From Okibacterium sp. HSC-33S16 (lineage in GTDB: Bacteria; Actinomycetota; Actinomycetes; Actinomycetales; Microbacteriaceae): DNA of 64,000 nt. The notes beneath the pieces are model-generated. The model was given only the letters and a program-made list of their open reading frames with translations. It was not told the DNA's origin and did not search any database. Shown in pieces: positions 9,086 through 19,400 of the stretch. Position 1 is the first letter of the stretch. Each line of letters opens with the position of its first letter. The stretch is taken from assembly GCF_024171565.1 (NCBI RefSeq), contig NZ_JALJZZ010000003.1, positions 1 to 64,000 of the forward strand. Direction: 5' to 3'. Position numbers and translations under genes: made by a program.

Positions 9086-9109
9086 GCACCAGTACCCGGG
9101 TACTGGTGC
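9086..9109. promoter_or_regulatory. Perfect 24-bp palindrome upstream of decayed ABC gene
   Basis: Twelve bases from 9086 (GCACCAGTACCC) are followed immediately by their exact reverse complement (GGGTACTGGTGC, to 9109). A palindrome this long with no spacer is typical of an operator for a dimeric repressor such as a TetR- or MerR-like protein. It lies 80 bases upstream of the ABC remnant start, in its likely promoter. No regulator gene is next to it in the window. Confidence 0.6.
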
Positions 9110-9188
9110 CCGAGCGAATGCGAGACTGCCGTCCGATGCGCTCTGATCTGCGGCTTCCTAGGCTCGTCAGTATGCGAAAGGAACGTTC

Positions 9189-9580
9189 ATGATTACAGCA
9201 GAGGCGCTCGTGAAGAACTACGGAAACAAGGTCGCGGTTGACGCGATCGACTTCACCGTCAGGCCCGGTCAAGTGACGGGCTTCCTCGGCCCCAACGGCG
9301 CCGGGAAGTCGACAACCATGAGAATGATCGTCGGTCTCGACCGTCCCACCTCCGGCAGAGTGAAGGTCAACGGACGGCAGTACCAGGACCACACCGCCCC
9401 TTTACGGAAGTCGGTGTGCTGCTCGATGCGAAGGCGGCCAACAAGGGCCGCTCGGCCTACAAGCACCTGCTCTCCATCGCGGCCACTCACGGTATCGGGG
9501 CCGCCCGAGTGCGCGAAGTCATCGGTCTCGCCGGGCTCGACTCAGTCGCCGGGAAACGTGTCGGCGGGTTCTCCCTTGGT
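9189..9580 (+). pseudogene. ABC transporter ATP-binding protein remnant, frameshifted and truncated
   Basis: The first 70 codons encode a normal ABC ATPase N-terminus (MITAEALVKNYGNKVAVDAI, Walker A GPNGAGKST). Near 9400 (run of C in ACCGCCCCTTTAC) the frame changes: the expected continuation EVGVLLDAKAANKGRSAYKH and then IGLAGLDSVAGKRVGGFSLG is found in another frame. The coding sequence stops at GGFSLG, just where the ABC signature should be, and response-regulator sequence starts at once. The signature, Walker B and all permease parts are absent. It resembles drug or antimicrobial-peptide exporter ATPases. A GAAAGGA ribosome site precedes the ATG. Confidence 0.85.
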
Positions 9581-10105
9581 GGCGGAACGCCTGAAACCGG
9601 ACGTCGTGTTAATGGACATCCGCATGCCCGGTATCGGCGGGATTGAGGCGACGAAACGGATCACAGCTCAGCACGAGGTTCTCGTTCTCACCACGTATGA
9701 CCTCAACGACTATGCCTTCGGCGCGCTCGCTCCGGTGCCGCCGGTTTTCTGCTCAAGGGCACCAGACCAGACGACCTCATTGCCGCCATTCGCGCCGTGC
9801 ACTCGGGTGACGCCGTCGTTTCACCACGAATCACCGCAAAGCTCATCGAGGTAGCCGCTCCACACCTCGGAGTCCGCCGCGGCCCGACACGTGCGGACGA
9901 GGCGTTCGATGAACTCACCGCTCGCGAGCGCGAGATATTCATCCTCATTGGTCGCGGCGAGACGAACGGCGAGATTGTTACCAGGCTTTACCTGAGCGAG
10001 TCGACAGTGAATGCCCACGTCGGTCGGGTGCTCGCCAAGCTTGACCTTCGCAACCGGGTCGAAGCGGTGATCCGGGCGTATGAACTTGGCGTCGTCGGCC
10101 AGTAA
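9581..10105 (+). pseudogene. LuxR-type response regulator remnant, 5'-truncated and frameshifted
   Basis: Sequence from about 9581 encodes the middle of a receiver domain (VAERLKPDVVLMDIRMPG, with the phosphoacceptor Asp codon at 9615), but its first 45 or so residues are missing. After YAFGAL (about 9727) one base is missing, and the rest (KGTRPDDLIAAIRAVHSGD, then a LuxR helix-turn-helix, LTAREREIFILIGRGETNGE) continues in a different frame to a normal stop at 10105. The C-terminal half alone could still be translated from an internal ATG at 9797, but it lacks the receiver. A deletion has removed the end of the ABC gene and everything up to this regulator. Confidence 0.85.
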
Positions 10106-10124
10106 GTCGATCCATCCGAGTGGC

Positions 10125-10880
10125 CTACAGTTCGTCGAGCGACCCAATGATGCGCACGCCGGCCGCAGCAGCGGCCTCGCGCGCCGCGGCGATGGCGCTG
10201 CCAACGACCGGTGTGCCGTGCCCGAGCGCACCGGTGGCTACGTCGTCGCCGAACCGATTGAGCCAGATGCCGGTGAGGCCAGCGTGTGCTGCGCCGATGG
10301 CATCCGTTTCTAAACGATCACCAACGTAGGCGGCCTTCGACGGGTCGACGCCGAAGCGAGCGCACGCCTCGAGGAAAATACGGGGGTCGGGCTTCGCGAC
10401 ACCGACGCCCCCTGAGGCGACAACGTGTTCGAACCGGCCGACAAGGCCCGTGCGGTCGAGCTTGACCTGTTGGTAGTCGGGTTCGCCGTTCGTGATCACC
10501 CCGATGCGAGTGCCGGTCGCGGTGAGCCGATCGAGGCAGGGGAGCGCGTCGGAGAACAGCTGCCAGCTCTCGCGGTAGCGCTCAAAGTAGGTGTCGAACC
10601 AGGAGTCAGCGTCGAGGTCTTCGAGCGTCACGCCGTGCGCCGCCGCGAAGTCGAGGGCCCGAGCACGCCGTTGGCCCGCGAAGCTCAGTTCGCCGGAGAG
10701 GTAGCGGTGGTAGTGCTGTTCCTCAAGCTCGTGCCAGAGCGTGACGGCTGCCGCCCGGTCGTCGACGACGAGGTGGCCGGGGGAGAGGTCGACGTGACGC
10801 AGGATGCCGCGCGACACCGCACCGCGGTGGTCGAGCAACGTGTCATCGAGGTCGAACAGGACGAGGTCGAACGTGCTCAC
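10125..10880 (-). CDS. HAD-family hydrolase (YjjG-like phosphatase)
   Basis: 251 residues with all four HAD motifs: VLFDLDDTLLDH (nucleophile D10, acid/base D12), GVITNGEP, the Lys of GVAKPDPRIF, and YVGDRLETDAIGAAHAG. The alpha-helical C1 cap between motifs I and II and the overall pattern match YjjG/YfnB-like nucleotide or sugar phosphatases. Substrate cannot be told from sequence. Its start overlaps the end of the GNAT gene by 4 bases (ATGA), so the two are co-translated. Confidence 0.88.
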   Translation of the reverse strand: MSTFDLVLFDLDDTLLDHRGAVSRGILRHVDLSPGHLVVDDRAAAVTLWHELEEQHYHRYLSGELSFAGQRRARALDFAAAHGVTLEDLDADSWFDTYFERYRESWQLFSDALPCLDRLTATGTRIGVITNGEPDYQQVKLDRTGLVGRFEHVVASGGVGVAKPDPRIFLEACARFGVDPSKAAYVGDRLETDAIGAAHAGLTGIWLNRFGDDVATGALGHGTPVVGSAIAAAREAAAAAGVRIIGSLDEL

Positions 10881-11473
10881 TTCGAGAACGCCTCCGTTGG
10901 CCAGTTGTCACCGGGGCCGGGTCGGTCGGATCGGGTGAGCTCCGCGCGATGGCTGGGCGGGAACTCGCCGAAGCGTGCCACCTCACCGCGGCCGGTTCCG
11001 GTGTAGCGGAAGCCCACCTTGCGGGCGACGAGCGCGGATGCCGGATTGCCGACGAGTGCCTCCCAGACGATGGTGCTTTTCGGCGGCGTTGCGTCGCTGA
11101 ACCAGGTGCTGTCAAACGCCCAGTCGCAGACCGCGGCGGTCGCCTCGGGCATGTAGCCCTGACCGCGCCAGGGAGCGCCGAGCCAGAATCCGACCATGGC
11201 CTGCGCGTCGTTCCACGCACGCAGCGACACCACGCCGAGGATCGTGGGCTCGGACTTTCGCCGCAGCGCCCAGGTCAGCTCCGTGCCGTTCACCCATCCC
11301 GGACGCACGACCTTAGTGAGAAAGTTCTCGGCGTCGCGCAAACGGTAGGGCTGCGGCACCGTGGTGAAGTCCGAGATCAGCTGGTCCTGGCAGTAGGCGT
11401 AGATGAACGGAATGTCGGCGTCCGTCGGCTCGTCGAGGATCAGCCTGTCGGTTTCGAGTCGCACTACGTCCAT
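10877..11473 (-). CDS. GNAT-family N-acetyltransferase (RimJ/RimL type)
   Basis: 198 residues starting VRLETDRLILDEPTDADIPF, the usual opening of RimJ/RimL-type acetyltransferases, with the acetyl-CoA loop in the region GFWLGAPWRGQGYMPEA and the later VGNPASALVARKVGFRYTG (the N-x-x-S-x-x-x-x-K-x-G-F motif). ATG 11473 is preceded directly by an in-frame GTG (11476); either could be used. Acceptor unknown. Coupled to the HAD phosphatase. Confidence 0.87.
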   Translation of the reverse strand: MDVVRLETDRLILDEPTDADIPFIYAYCQDQLISDFTTVPQPYRLRDAENFLTKVVRPGWVNGTELTWALRRKSEPTILGVVSLRAWNDAQAMVGFWLGAPWRGQGYMPEATAAVCDWAFDSTWFSDATPPKSTIVWEALVGNPASALVARKVGFRYTGTGRGEVARFGEFPPSHRAELTRSDRPGPGDNWPTEAFSK

Positions 11474-11529
11474 CACGCAAGCCTAACGGGCGTGCTTCTT
11501 CCGTTGAACGGTTCCGGCGCAGCGGGACG

Positions 11530-12630
<1,101 letters not shown>

Positions 12631-12634
12631 TTAC

Positions 12635-13486
12635 CTAGATGGCGTAGTCCACGATGACGGGAGCGTGGTCGCTCCAGCGTTCGGCGTGGCTGGCGGCACG
12701 GTCGACCCGGTAGTCGGTGACCGTTGCGGCGAGTTCGGGAGTGGTGGCGTGGTAGTCGAGTCGCCAGCCGGTGTCGGTGTCGAATGCGCGACCGCGCTGT
12801 GACCACCAGGTGTACGGCCCTTCCACCTCGCCGGCCCACTTTCGGCCGACGTCGACCCAGCCCAGCCCGGTGCCCGTTGTGCCGTCGACACAGTCGACCT
12901 GCTCGCCGCGCGGGCCGAAGAACCGGTCGAAGTAGGCGCGTTCCTTCGGGAGGAAGCCGGCGTTCTTACGATTGCCCTTCCAGTTTTTGATGTCGCGTTC
13001 TCGGTGTCCGACATTGAGGTCACCGAGCACAACGGCATACGGCGAGTGGGCGGCAAGTTCGGGCAGTCGCTCGCTCATGGCGTCGAGGAACTTGTACTTC
13101 TCAACCTGCTTCGGTGTGTTGTCTTCGCCCGAGTGCACGTAGGTCGACACGACGGTGATGATCGAGTCGCCCACCTCGTAGTCGGCCTCGAGCCACCGGC
13201 CGGCACTGTCGAAGTCTTCGGCGCCAAACTCCACCCGGTGAATGTGCGCCTTCGAGCGGCTGACGATGGCCACGCCCGCCCGACCCTTTGCCGTGGCCGG
13301 GTCGTGCAGAATGTCCCACTCCGGACCGAGCAGGTTCTCGAGGTCGCTCGTCGCCGCACGCACCTCCTGGAGGGCGAGGATGTCGATGTTCGACGCGTCG
13401 AGCCAGTCGCCCATGCCCTTACGGAACGCGGCGCGAACGCCATTGACGTTGACCGAGGCGATGCGAACGGGAGAGGAAGAAGGCAT
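12635..13486 (-). CDS. xth: Exodeoxyribonuclease III
   Basis: An endonuclease/exonuclease/phosphatase-fold DNA repair enzyme acting at abasic sites. 283 residues; begins RIASVNVNGVRAAFRKGMGDW, keeps the metal Glu in ILALQEVRA, the LGDLNVGHRERDI block and the C-terminal SDHAPVIVDY with the catalytic His. Start ATG 13486 behind GGAG. Confidence 0.95.
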   Translation of the reverse strand: MPSSSPVRIASVNVNGVRAAFRKGMGDWLDASNIDILALQEVRAATSDLENLLGPEWDILHDPATAKGRAGVAIVSRSKAHIHRVEFGAEDFDSAGRWLEADYEVGDSIITVVSTYVHSGEDNTPKQVEKYKFLDAMSERLPELAAHSPYAVVLGDLNVGHRERDIKNWKGNRKNAGFLPKERAYFDRFFGPRGEQVDCVDGTTGTGLGWVDVGRKWAGEVEGPYTWWSQRGRAFDTDTGWRLDYHATTPELAATVTDYRVDRAASHAERWSDHAPVIVDYAI

Positions 13487-13520
13487 TGCTCCAGTTTAGG
13501 TCAGGCCTCCGACACCGACC

Positions 13521-13547
13521 CGGCGCGCGGGTGGTCCGAGCGCGCCG
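13521..13547. other. GC-rich inverted repeat in the xth/FHA intergenic region
   Basis: CGGCGCGC (13521-13528) and GCGCGCCG (13540-13547) form an 8-bp dyad with an 11-base centre, in the 187 bases between two divergent genes. Its position near both starts suggests an operator rather than a terminator. Function unknown. Confidence 0.35.
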
Positions 13548-13673
13548 TCACCACTGTCGACGAAAAGCCGAATAGCCGAAAACTCGAGCGAAGGGGCAGA
13601 ATGGAGCGACAGGCGCGCTGCGGCAGTGCGGTGTAACCGGCCTGTGCAGTTCTACAACGGTTTGAGGGACGAA

Positions 13674-14900
13674 GTGACGACAACCGAGCGAGTACGTACC
13701 CCGGCGCATTACCGCTATGCGATGACAAACCAGGGAACTCCCTGGATCTACATCGTCGGTGACTCGATACTCGTGGCCATCCGCACGCCATCCGAACCGG
13801 CTGTCGTCGAGACCCTCTGGGCCCTCGTCCACGGCGGAACCGCCTCCTTCGACGAGATCCTCGCCGCCGTTCCGCATACATCGGCTGGCGCGCCGACCGC
13901 GTTCGTGGCCGTTGAGCGCAGCGAAGAAAACTCCGACGAGACGACAGTGAACGTGCTCGTTCATGGTGACGCCGTCCTCGACCTCCGCACCCCGGAAGGT
14001 TGGCGCCGGGTCGTACCGACCGGTTCGCCGTGGCTCCGCGACTCCATCGCGCGCGTCTCGGCGCTCGCCGCCGGCGGCCTCACCGGCGGCCCGGGCACGG
14101 CGCCAGGAGGCGTCTCTTTTCCACTCGGCTCGGGCGTCATCGTGGCCAACCGCATCGATTGGTTGTCTGCATCGTCCCTCGCGACGGATGCGGCGGCATC
14201 CGTTTCACATCGAACCTCGGTCATCGCAGACGCGGTCGCGCCTGCATCGTCACCTGTGCCGCCCGCCGACGTTTCGATCGCCGCAGCCGCCGCATTGGTC
14301 GCCCCTACCCCACCGGCCGGCTCCGCGAACACCCCGTCGCTGACCCATCGCCCTGCAGCGGACGCCCCGCGGTTCACGCCCGCGGAAACCGAGACCATCA
14401 TTCGCCCGCCGGTGCAGCGCGTGAAGGCACAGGACGATCCGATGATGCGGCACGACGGTGAGACCGTGCTGCGGCGGGACATCGCACCGCCCATCGAAGA
14501 CGAGACCGTGCTGCGCGAGGCACCGCTCGTTCCGAACGACCCGAAGACGCTGCTCTACGGGTTCCGGATCAACGGTGGCCAAGCGTATCCGCTCGATGCC
14601 GTGCACTACTTCGGTCGCAACCCGCGCCAGCCGCGGATTCCGCTGCCGGACCCGTCACGGCTTGTGCCCGTCGTTTCCGCCACCAAATCGGTGTCGGCCA
14701 CCCACCTCGAGATCAAGCAGATCGGCGACTCGATCGTCGCGACCGACCTCAAATCGACCAACGGCACCTCGGTGATCGCCCCGCAGAGCCACTGGCAGCG
14801 GTTGCGCGCGGGGGAGAGCGTTGTGGTCGTTCCCGGGTCGTTTATCGACATTGGAGACGGCAACGTCATCGAGATCTTGCCCCCCTGGCCGGGGGTATAG
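13674..14900 (+). CDS. FHA-domain protein, first gene of a kinase/surface-protein operon
   Basis: 408 residues. The N-terminal ~140 residues are a compact domain I do not recognise; a long Ala/Pro/Thr-rich, low-complexity linker follows; the C-terminal ~110 residues are an FHA domain with its key residues GRN, SATHLEI (S-x-x-H) and DLKSTNGTSV. FHA domains bind phosphothreonine peptides, so the adjacent Ser/Thr kinase is the likely partner. No membrane segment is evident. The linker has two ETV/ETVLR-D repeats (DGETVLRRD, EDETVLREA) that look like possible kinase target sites. Start chosen at GTG 13674 behind GAGGGA; the frame is open 48 bases further upstream. Confidence 0.85.
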   Translation: MTTTERVRTPAHYRYAMTNQGTPWIYIVGDSILVAIRTPSEPAVVETLWALVHGGTASFDEILAAVPHTSAGAPTAFVAVERSEENSDETTVNVLVHGDAVLDLRTPEGWRRVVPTGSPWLRDSIARVSALAAGGLTGGPGTAPGGVSFPLGSGVIVANRIDWLSASSLATDAAASVSHRTSVIADAVAPASSPVPPADVSIAAAAALVAPTPPAGSANTPSLTHRPAADAPRFTPAETETIIRPPVQRVKAQDDPMMRHDGETVLRRDIAPPIEDETVLREAPLVPNDPKTLLYGFRINGGQAYPLDAVHYFGRNPRQPRIPLPDPSRLVPVVSATKSVSATHLEIKQIGDSIVATDLKSTNGTSVIAPQSHWQRLRAGESVVVVPGSFIDIGDGNVIEILPPWPGV

Positions 14901-15009
14901 AGATTTTCATTCTTCTCTAGAATGGAAAAGACGGCCGGGGGGCATTTCAGGCGGTTCCTCGCGCTCGCGAGCCGTCCTTCGATGAGCAGAATCCAGGAAG
15001 GAGGGCCCC

Positions 15010-16437
15010 GTGGCCCGGCGACTTCCGTCACAGCCGCCCGCTCTTCCCGGGTTCTCTTTTGTGCGCATCCTCGGCTCAGGAGGATTCGCCGACGTCTTCC
15101 TCTATGAGCAGGACAGCCCGCGCCGCCAGGTTGCCGTGAAGGTCATGCTGAGCGAGTACGTCAATGTCGAAGTCCGGCGGATGTTCCAGGCTGAGGCCGA
15201 TTTGATGGCCCAGCTCAGTGCCCACCCCGCGATCCTGACCGTGTACCAGTCCGGCGTCGCGGCCGACGGCCGCCCGTTCCTCGTGATGGAACTCTGCTCA
15301 GCCGTCATCGGTGAGACCTACCGTGACGTGCCACTGTCGGTGTCAGAGGCGCTGCGGGTCGGCATCAAGATTGCCAGCGCCGTCGAGACCGCCCATGAAG
15401 CCGGGGTGTTGCACCGCGACATCAAACCGGCGAACATCCTCATGACCGCATACGGCAACCCGGTGCTCAGTGACTTCGGCATCGCCGGAACGCTCGGCGA
15501 ATCGGTGCTCGACGACACGGTCGGCATGTCGATTCCCTGGTCAGCGCCCGAGGTGCTGCACAGCGAGACGAACGGCACCCTGGCCAGCGAGGTGTTTTCC
15601 CTCGGGGCGACGATCTACTCGCTGCTGGCTGGGCGCGCACCGTTCGAGCACCCGCACTCCGACAACTCTTCGGCGAGCCTGATCTCCCGGGCCAGCCGCG
15701 GCAAACCGCAGCCGATCGGCCGGGCCGACGTGCCCGAGCGGCTTGAGCGAGTGCTCGCGCGGAGCATGTCACGTCAGCCGGCGCAGCGACAACAAAGCGC
15801 CATGGAACTGATTCGAGAACTGCAGGCCGTCGAAGCCGAGCTGGGTTTCACGCAGACTCAACCCGACGTCGCCGTGTCGGCGTGGGCGCAGGCAGCGGTG
15901 GTCGACTCGGGTGACAAGACCCGGGTCCAGGCCATCCGAACCGTCGATCCGGGCAAGCGCCGCCGTCGCACGGCGGAAGACTCGTCGTCGCGCCCGGGCG
16001 CAACGCGCGCCGCCGTCAAGGACTCCGGATCGCGCGATGACCGCAGTTCGGGGGCACGCCCGCGAATCGAACGCGGCCGCGCCTTTGTCACGGCCATCGT
16101 CGTCTGCAGTGTGCTCGTCCTGCTCCTCGCCGCCACCACGGTGTTCGTGCTCGTGCGCATCTCCGGCTCGGACGGCATCCCTGCCGTCGCGAACGTCTCC
16201 GCCGAGCTCGGCGATTCCGGTGTGGTGTTCAGCTGGGCTGACCCCGGGATCGGGGCGACGGATTCGTACCAGATCAGGACCGCTGACGGTGTGGCATCCG
16301 TTCAAAAATCGACGGAATTCACGATCGACGCGAATCCGGGCGACCGCGTCTGCGTCACCGTGCGGGTCAGCCGTGACGGCAGCCTCGGACCGGCGTCGAG
16401 CGAGAAATGCGTCGATATCCCGGCAGGAACCGGCTGA
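15010..16437 (+). CDS. Transmembrane Ser/Thr protein kinase with external FN3-like domain
   Basis: 475 residues. The N-terminal kinase domain (about 15-275) is complete: glycine loop ILGSGGFADVFL, catalytic Lys44 in VAVKVM, HRDIKPANIL with Asp137, DFGIAG and SAPEV. A basic linker leads to one membrane span (about 359-382), and the last ~90 residues form a fibronectin-III-like external domain (FSWADPGIGATDSYQIRTAD). There are no PASTA repeats, so it is not a PknB-type cell-wall kinase. GTG start behind AAGGAGGG. Its TGA overlaps the ATG of the giant protein (TGATG). Confidence 0.93.
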   Translation: MARRLPSQPPALPGFSFVRILGSGGFADVFLYEQDSPRRQVAVKVMLSEYVNVEVRRMFQAEADLMAQLSAHPAILTVYQSGVAADGRPFLVMELCSAVIGETYRDVPLSVSEALRVGIKIASAVETAHEAGVLHRDIKPANILMTAYGNPVLSDFGIAGTLGESVLDDTVGMSIPWSAPEVLHSETNGTLASEVFSLGATIYSLLAGRAPFEHPHSDNSSASLISRASRGKPQPIGRADVPERLERVLARSMSRQPAQRQQSAMELIRELQAVEAELGFTQTQPDVAVSAWAQAAVVDSGDKTRVQAIRTVDPGKRRRRTAEDSSSRPGATRAAVKDSGSRDDRSSGARPRIERGRAFVTAIVVCSVLVLLLAATTVFVLVRISGSDGIPAVANVSAELGDSGVVFSWADPGIGATDSYQIRTADGVASVQKSTEFTIDANPGDRVCVTVRVSRDGSLGPASSEKCVDIPAGTG

Positions 16438-19400
16438 TGATCCGCGCATGGTTCCGCTCGCGTCGATCAGCCATCGCGACGGTGACGAGCGGCACCGTGA
16501 TCTGCGCCGTGATCGCCACGATCGCTGTGGTGTCGAACGGTTACAGTGCCCAGCGCCTTGACCTCGGTGATGGCGCCGTCTGGGTGGTCAACGAGACCCG
16601 CCAGGCGATCGGCCGCGCGAACACCCAGGTGTTCGAACTCAACACGGCGGTGCGCAGCACCTCCGCCCAGATCGACGTGCTGCAGTCGGGCGAGACCGTG
16701 CTGCTCGTCGATGCAGCGCGAAGCACCCTCGACATCGTCGACCCATCCACTTCGGCGGTGACCGAGAGCGTTCCACTGCCGCCCGGCTCGGGCACGGTAG
16801 CCCTCGGCGGCGACCGCGTCGTCGTTGAGACCGGCGGTGACGTTTGGTTCATTCCGCTGGCTGACCTCACCAGCTTTGATGCTGAGTCGGATCCCGATCT
16901 CTCCCTGGGGGCGGATGCTGTCGCCTCAGTGAACAGCGACGGCGATCTTTTCGTCTTCGCCCCGAGTACCAGCAGCGTCTATCGCGTCCCTGCCTCGGCT
17001 GACGCGGTTGCGGAGACCACTGAGGTTGCCCTGCCCGCCGGCGGCGTGCAGTTGAGTTCGGTCGGCGACGATTTTGTGCTGCTCGACGAGGCCGAGTCGA
17101 CAGTGCGCTACGCCGGCCGGACGGTGCCGCTGCCCGAGGGGAGTTCCGGCGCGCGGTTGCAGCTGCCATCGGTCTCCGGCGACCGGGCACTGATTGGTGT
17201 CGACGACGGACTCGTTGCGCTGAATCGTGGTCGTACCGAGCCCACCGTTCTCACCGAGGACGCCACGGGCGCCGCGGCGCGACCGACCCAGGTGGCGGAC
17301 TGCTCGTTCGGCGCCTGGACCGACGGGTCGGTGTATAGCGAGTGCTCGGCCGAACCCGCGATGTCGGATATCGAGGGCCTCGGGGGCGCAAGCGACCTGG
17401 TCTTCCGGGCCAACGGCGACCACGTTCTGCTCAACGACGTCGCGGGCGGAGCCGCCTGGGCCGTGCAGTCAGGCAACCGGGTGATCAACAACTGGGACGA
17501 CCTCGTTGCCCTCGATGACGACGAGGAAGAGGTGGAAGACAACGACGAAGACACTCCACCCGAGTACGACGAAGCCCAGCAACCGCCCACCGCTGTCGCA
17601 GACGAGTTCGGCGCCCGCCCGGGCCGGACGTCGCCGCTTCCCGTGCTGCTCAACGACTTTGACGCCAACGGGGACGCGCTCATGATCAGCTCGTTCACGC
17701 CACTGGCCGACAGTGCGGGGCGCATCGAAGCCGTGAATGACAACCAGCAGTTGCAGGTGACCCTCGAACCGACCGCTGTCGGCGTGCACCGCTTCGACTA
17801 CACCATCACCGACGGCCGCGGCGGAACGGCATCGGCAACGGTCACCCTCACGGTGCGCCAGCCCAGCGAGAACGGGCCACCGGTGCAAACCCGCACCACC
17901 AAGGGTTCCGTTGCGAGCGGCGCCCGGCTCTCGATGGCCGTGCTCGGCGACTGGGTCGACCCCGACGGCGACCCGTTCTTCCTCACCTCAGCTCTCGTGA
18001 ACGCACCGGACTCGGTGCAGCACACCCCAGACGGCACGGTCATCTACACCGACGCCGGGCTCGGCGGGGAGCTCAAGGAGGTCGGCCTCACCGTCTCCGA
18101 CGGGTCAGCGGACGGCACAGGTGTCCTCGCGATCACCGTCTCACCGGTCGGCAGCGTGCCGATCATCCTCGAACCGTTCCCGGTGATCGCACACGCCGGC
18201 GAAGAAATCGTCGTCACTCCGCTCAGCCATGCCCGCGGCGGGTCAGCCCCCCTCCGGCTCGCCAACGTGCCGGCCAAGGCGGGCGCCACCATCACGCCCG
18301 ACTACGACGGCGGCACGTTCCGCTTCTCCAGCACCGAGGTGCGCGACCACCTCATCGACTACTCGGTCACCGACGGCACCCTCACCCGGATCGGCTTCGT
18401 GCGCGTGCAGGTCATCGCCCCGCCCGACGCCGGCGCCAAGCCCGTCACCGTTCCGCACACCGTGTTCATCCGCGAACAGTCGAGCGACACTGTCGATGTG
18501 CTCGCCGGCGACTTCGACCCGGCCGGCGGCGTCCTCGTGCTCACCGGCGTCTCGAACATCCCACCGCTGTCGGGCATTCGAGCCGAAATTCTTGAACAGC
18601 GGATGCTCCGCATCACCCTCACAAATCCGCTCGATGCTCCGGTCTCCTTCAATTACCGCGTCTCGAACGGGGTCGCCGACGCCGAGGGCACGGTGACGGT
18701 CGTCGAAATTCCGAACCCGGTGAAACGCCAGCCGCCGGTCGCATTCGGCGACACCGTGTCTGTGCGCGTCGGTGACGCGATCGACGTACCGGTGCTCGCC
18801 AACGACACCCACCCAGACGGGGACACGCTGACACTCGCGCCCGAGCTGTCGAGCCCACTGCCACCCGGTGGTGGACTCCTGTTCGCGGCGGGCAACGTGC
18901 TGCGTTACCTTGCCCCAGACAAGCCGGGCAACTACACGGCGACCTACCGGGCGATTGCCCCTGACGGCCAGTGGTCTGACGCGCAGGTGGCACTCAACGT
19001 GCGCGAGGTCGACACGGCCTCCAACGCCGCTCCGGTGCCCAAGACCGTCATCTCGCGCGTTCTCAGCGGTGAACGGGTGCGCATCTCGATTCCACTTGGC
19101 GGCATCGACCCCGACGGCGACTCCGTGCAACTCATTGGCCAGAGTTCGAACCCCGGCAAGGGAGCGGTCACCGGGGCCGGCAGCGACTGGTTCGACTATG
19201 AAGCGGGCGCGTACTCCACCGGAACCGACAGCTTCGAGTACACCGTTGTTGACGCGCTCGGCAAACAGGCCACCGGGCTCGTTCGCATCGGCATCAGCGC
19301 GAAGCTCGACGGCTCACGCGTGCCGGTGGCAACGCCGGATGAAGTGGTGACCCGACCGTCGTCGACCGTCGCCGTTCGCGTGCTCGCCAACGACTCAGAT

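Noticed and set aside
9797-10105. A functional small LuxR-type regulator from the internal ATG at 9797
   Set aside because: The helix-turn-helix is intact, but upstream sequence is plainly the frameshifted receiver of the same protein, and no ribosome site precedes 9797. Kept as a pseudogene part.
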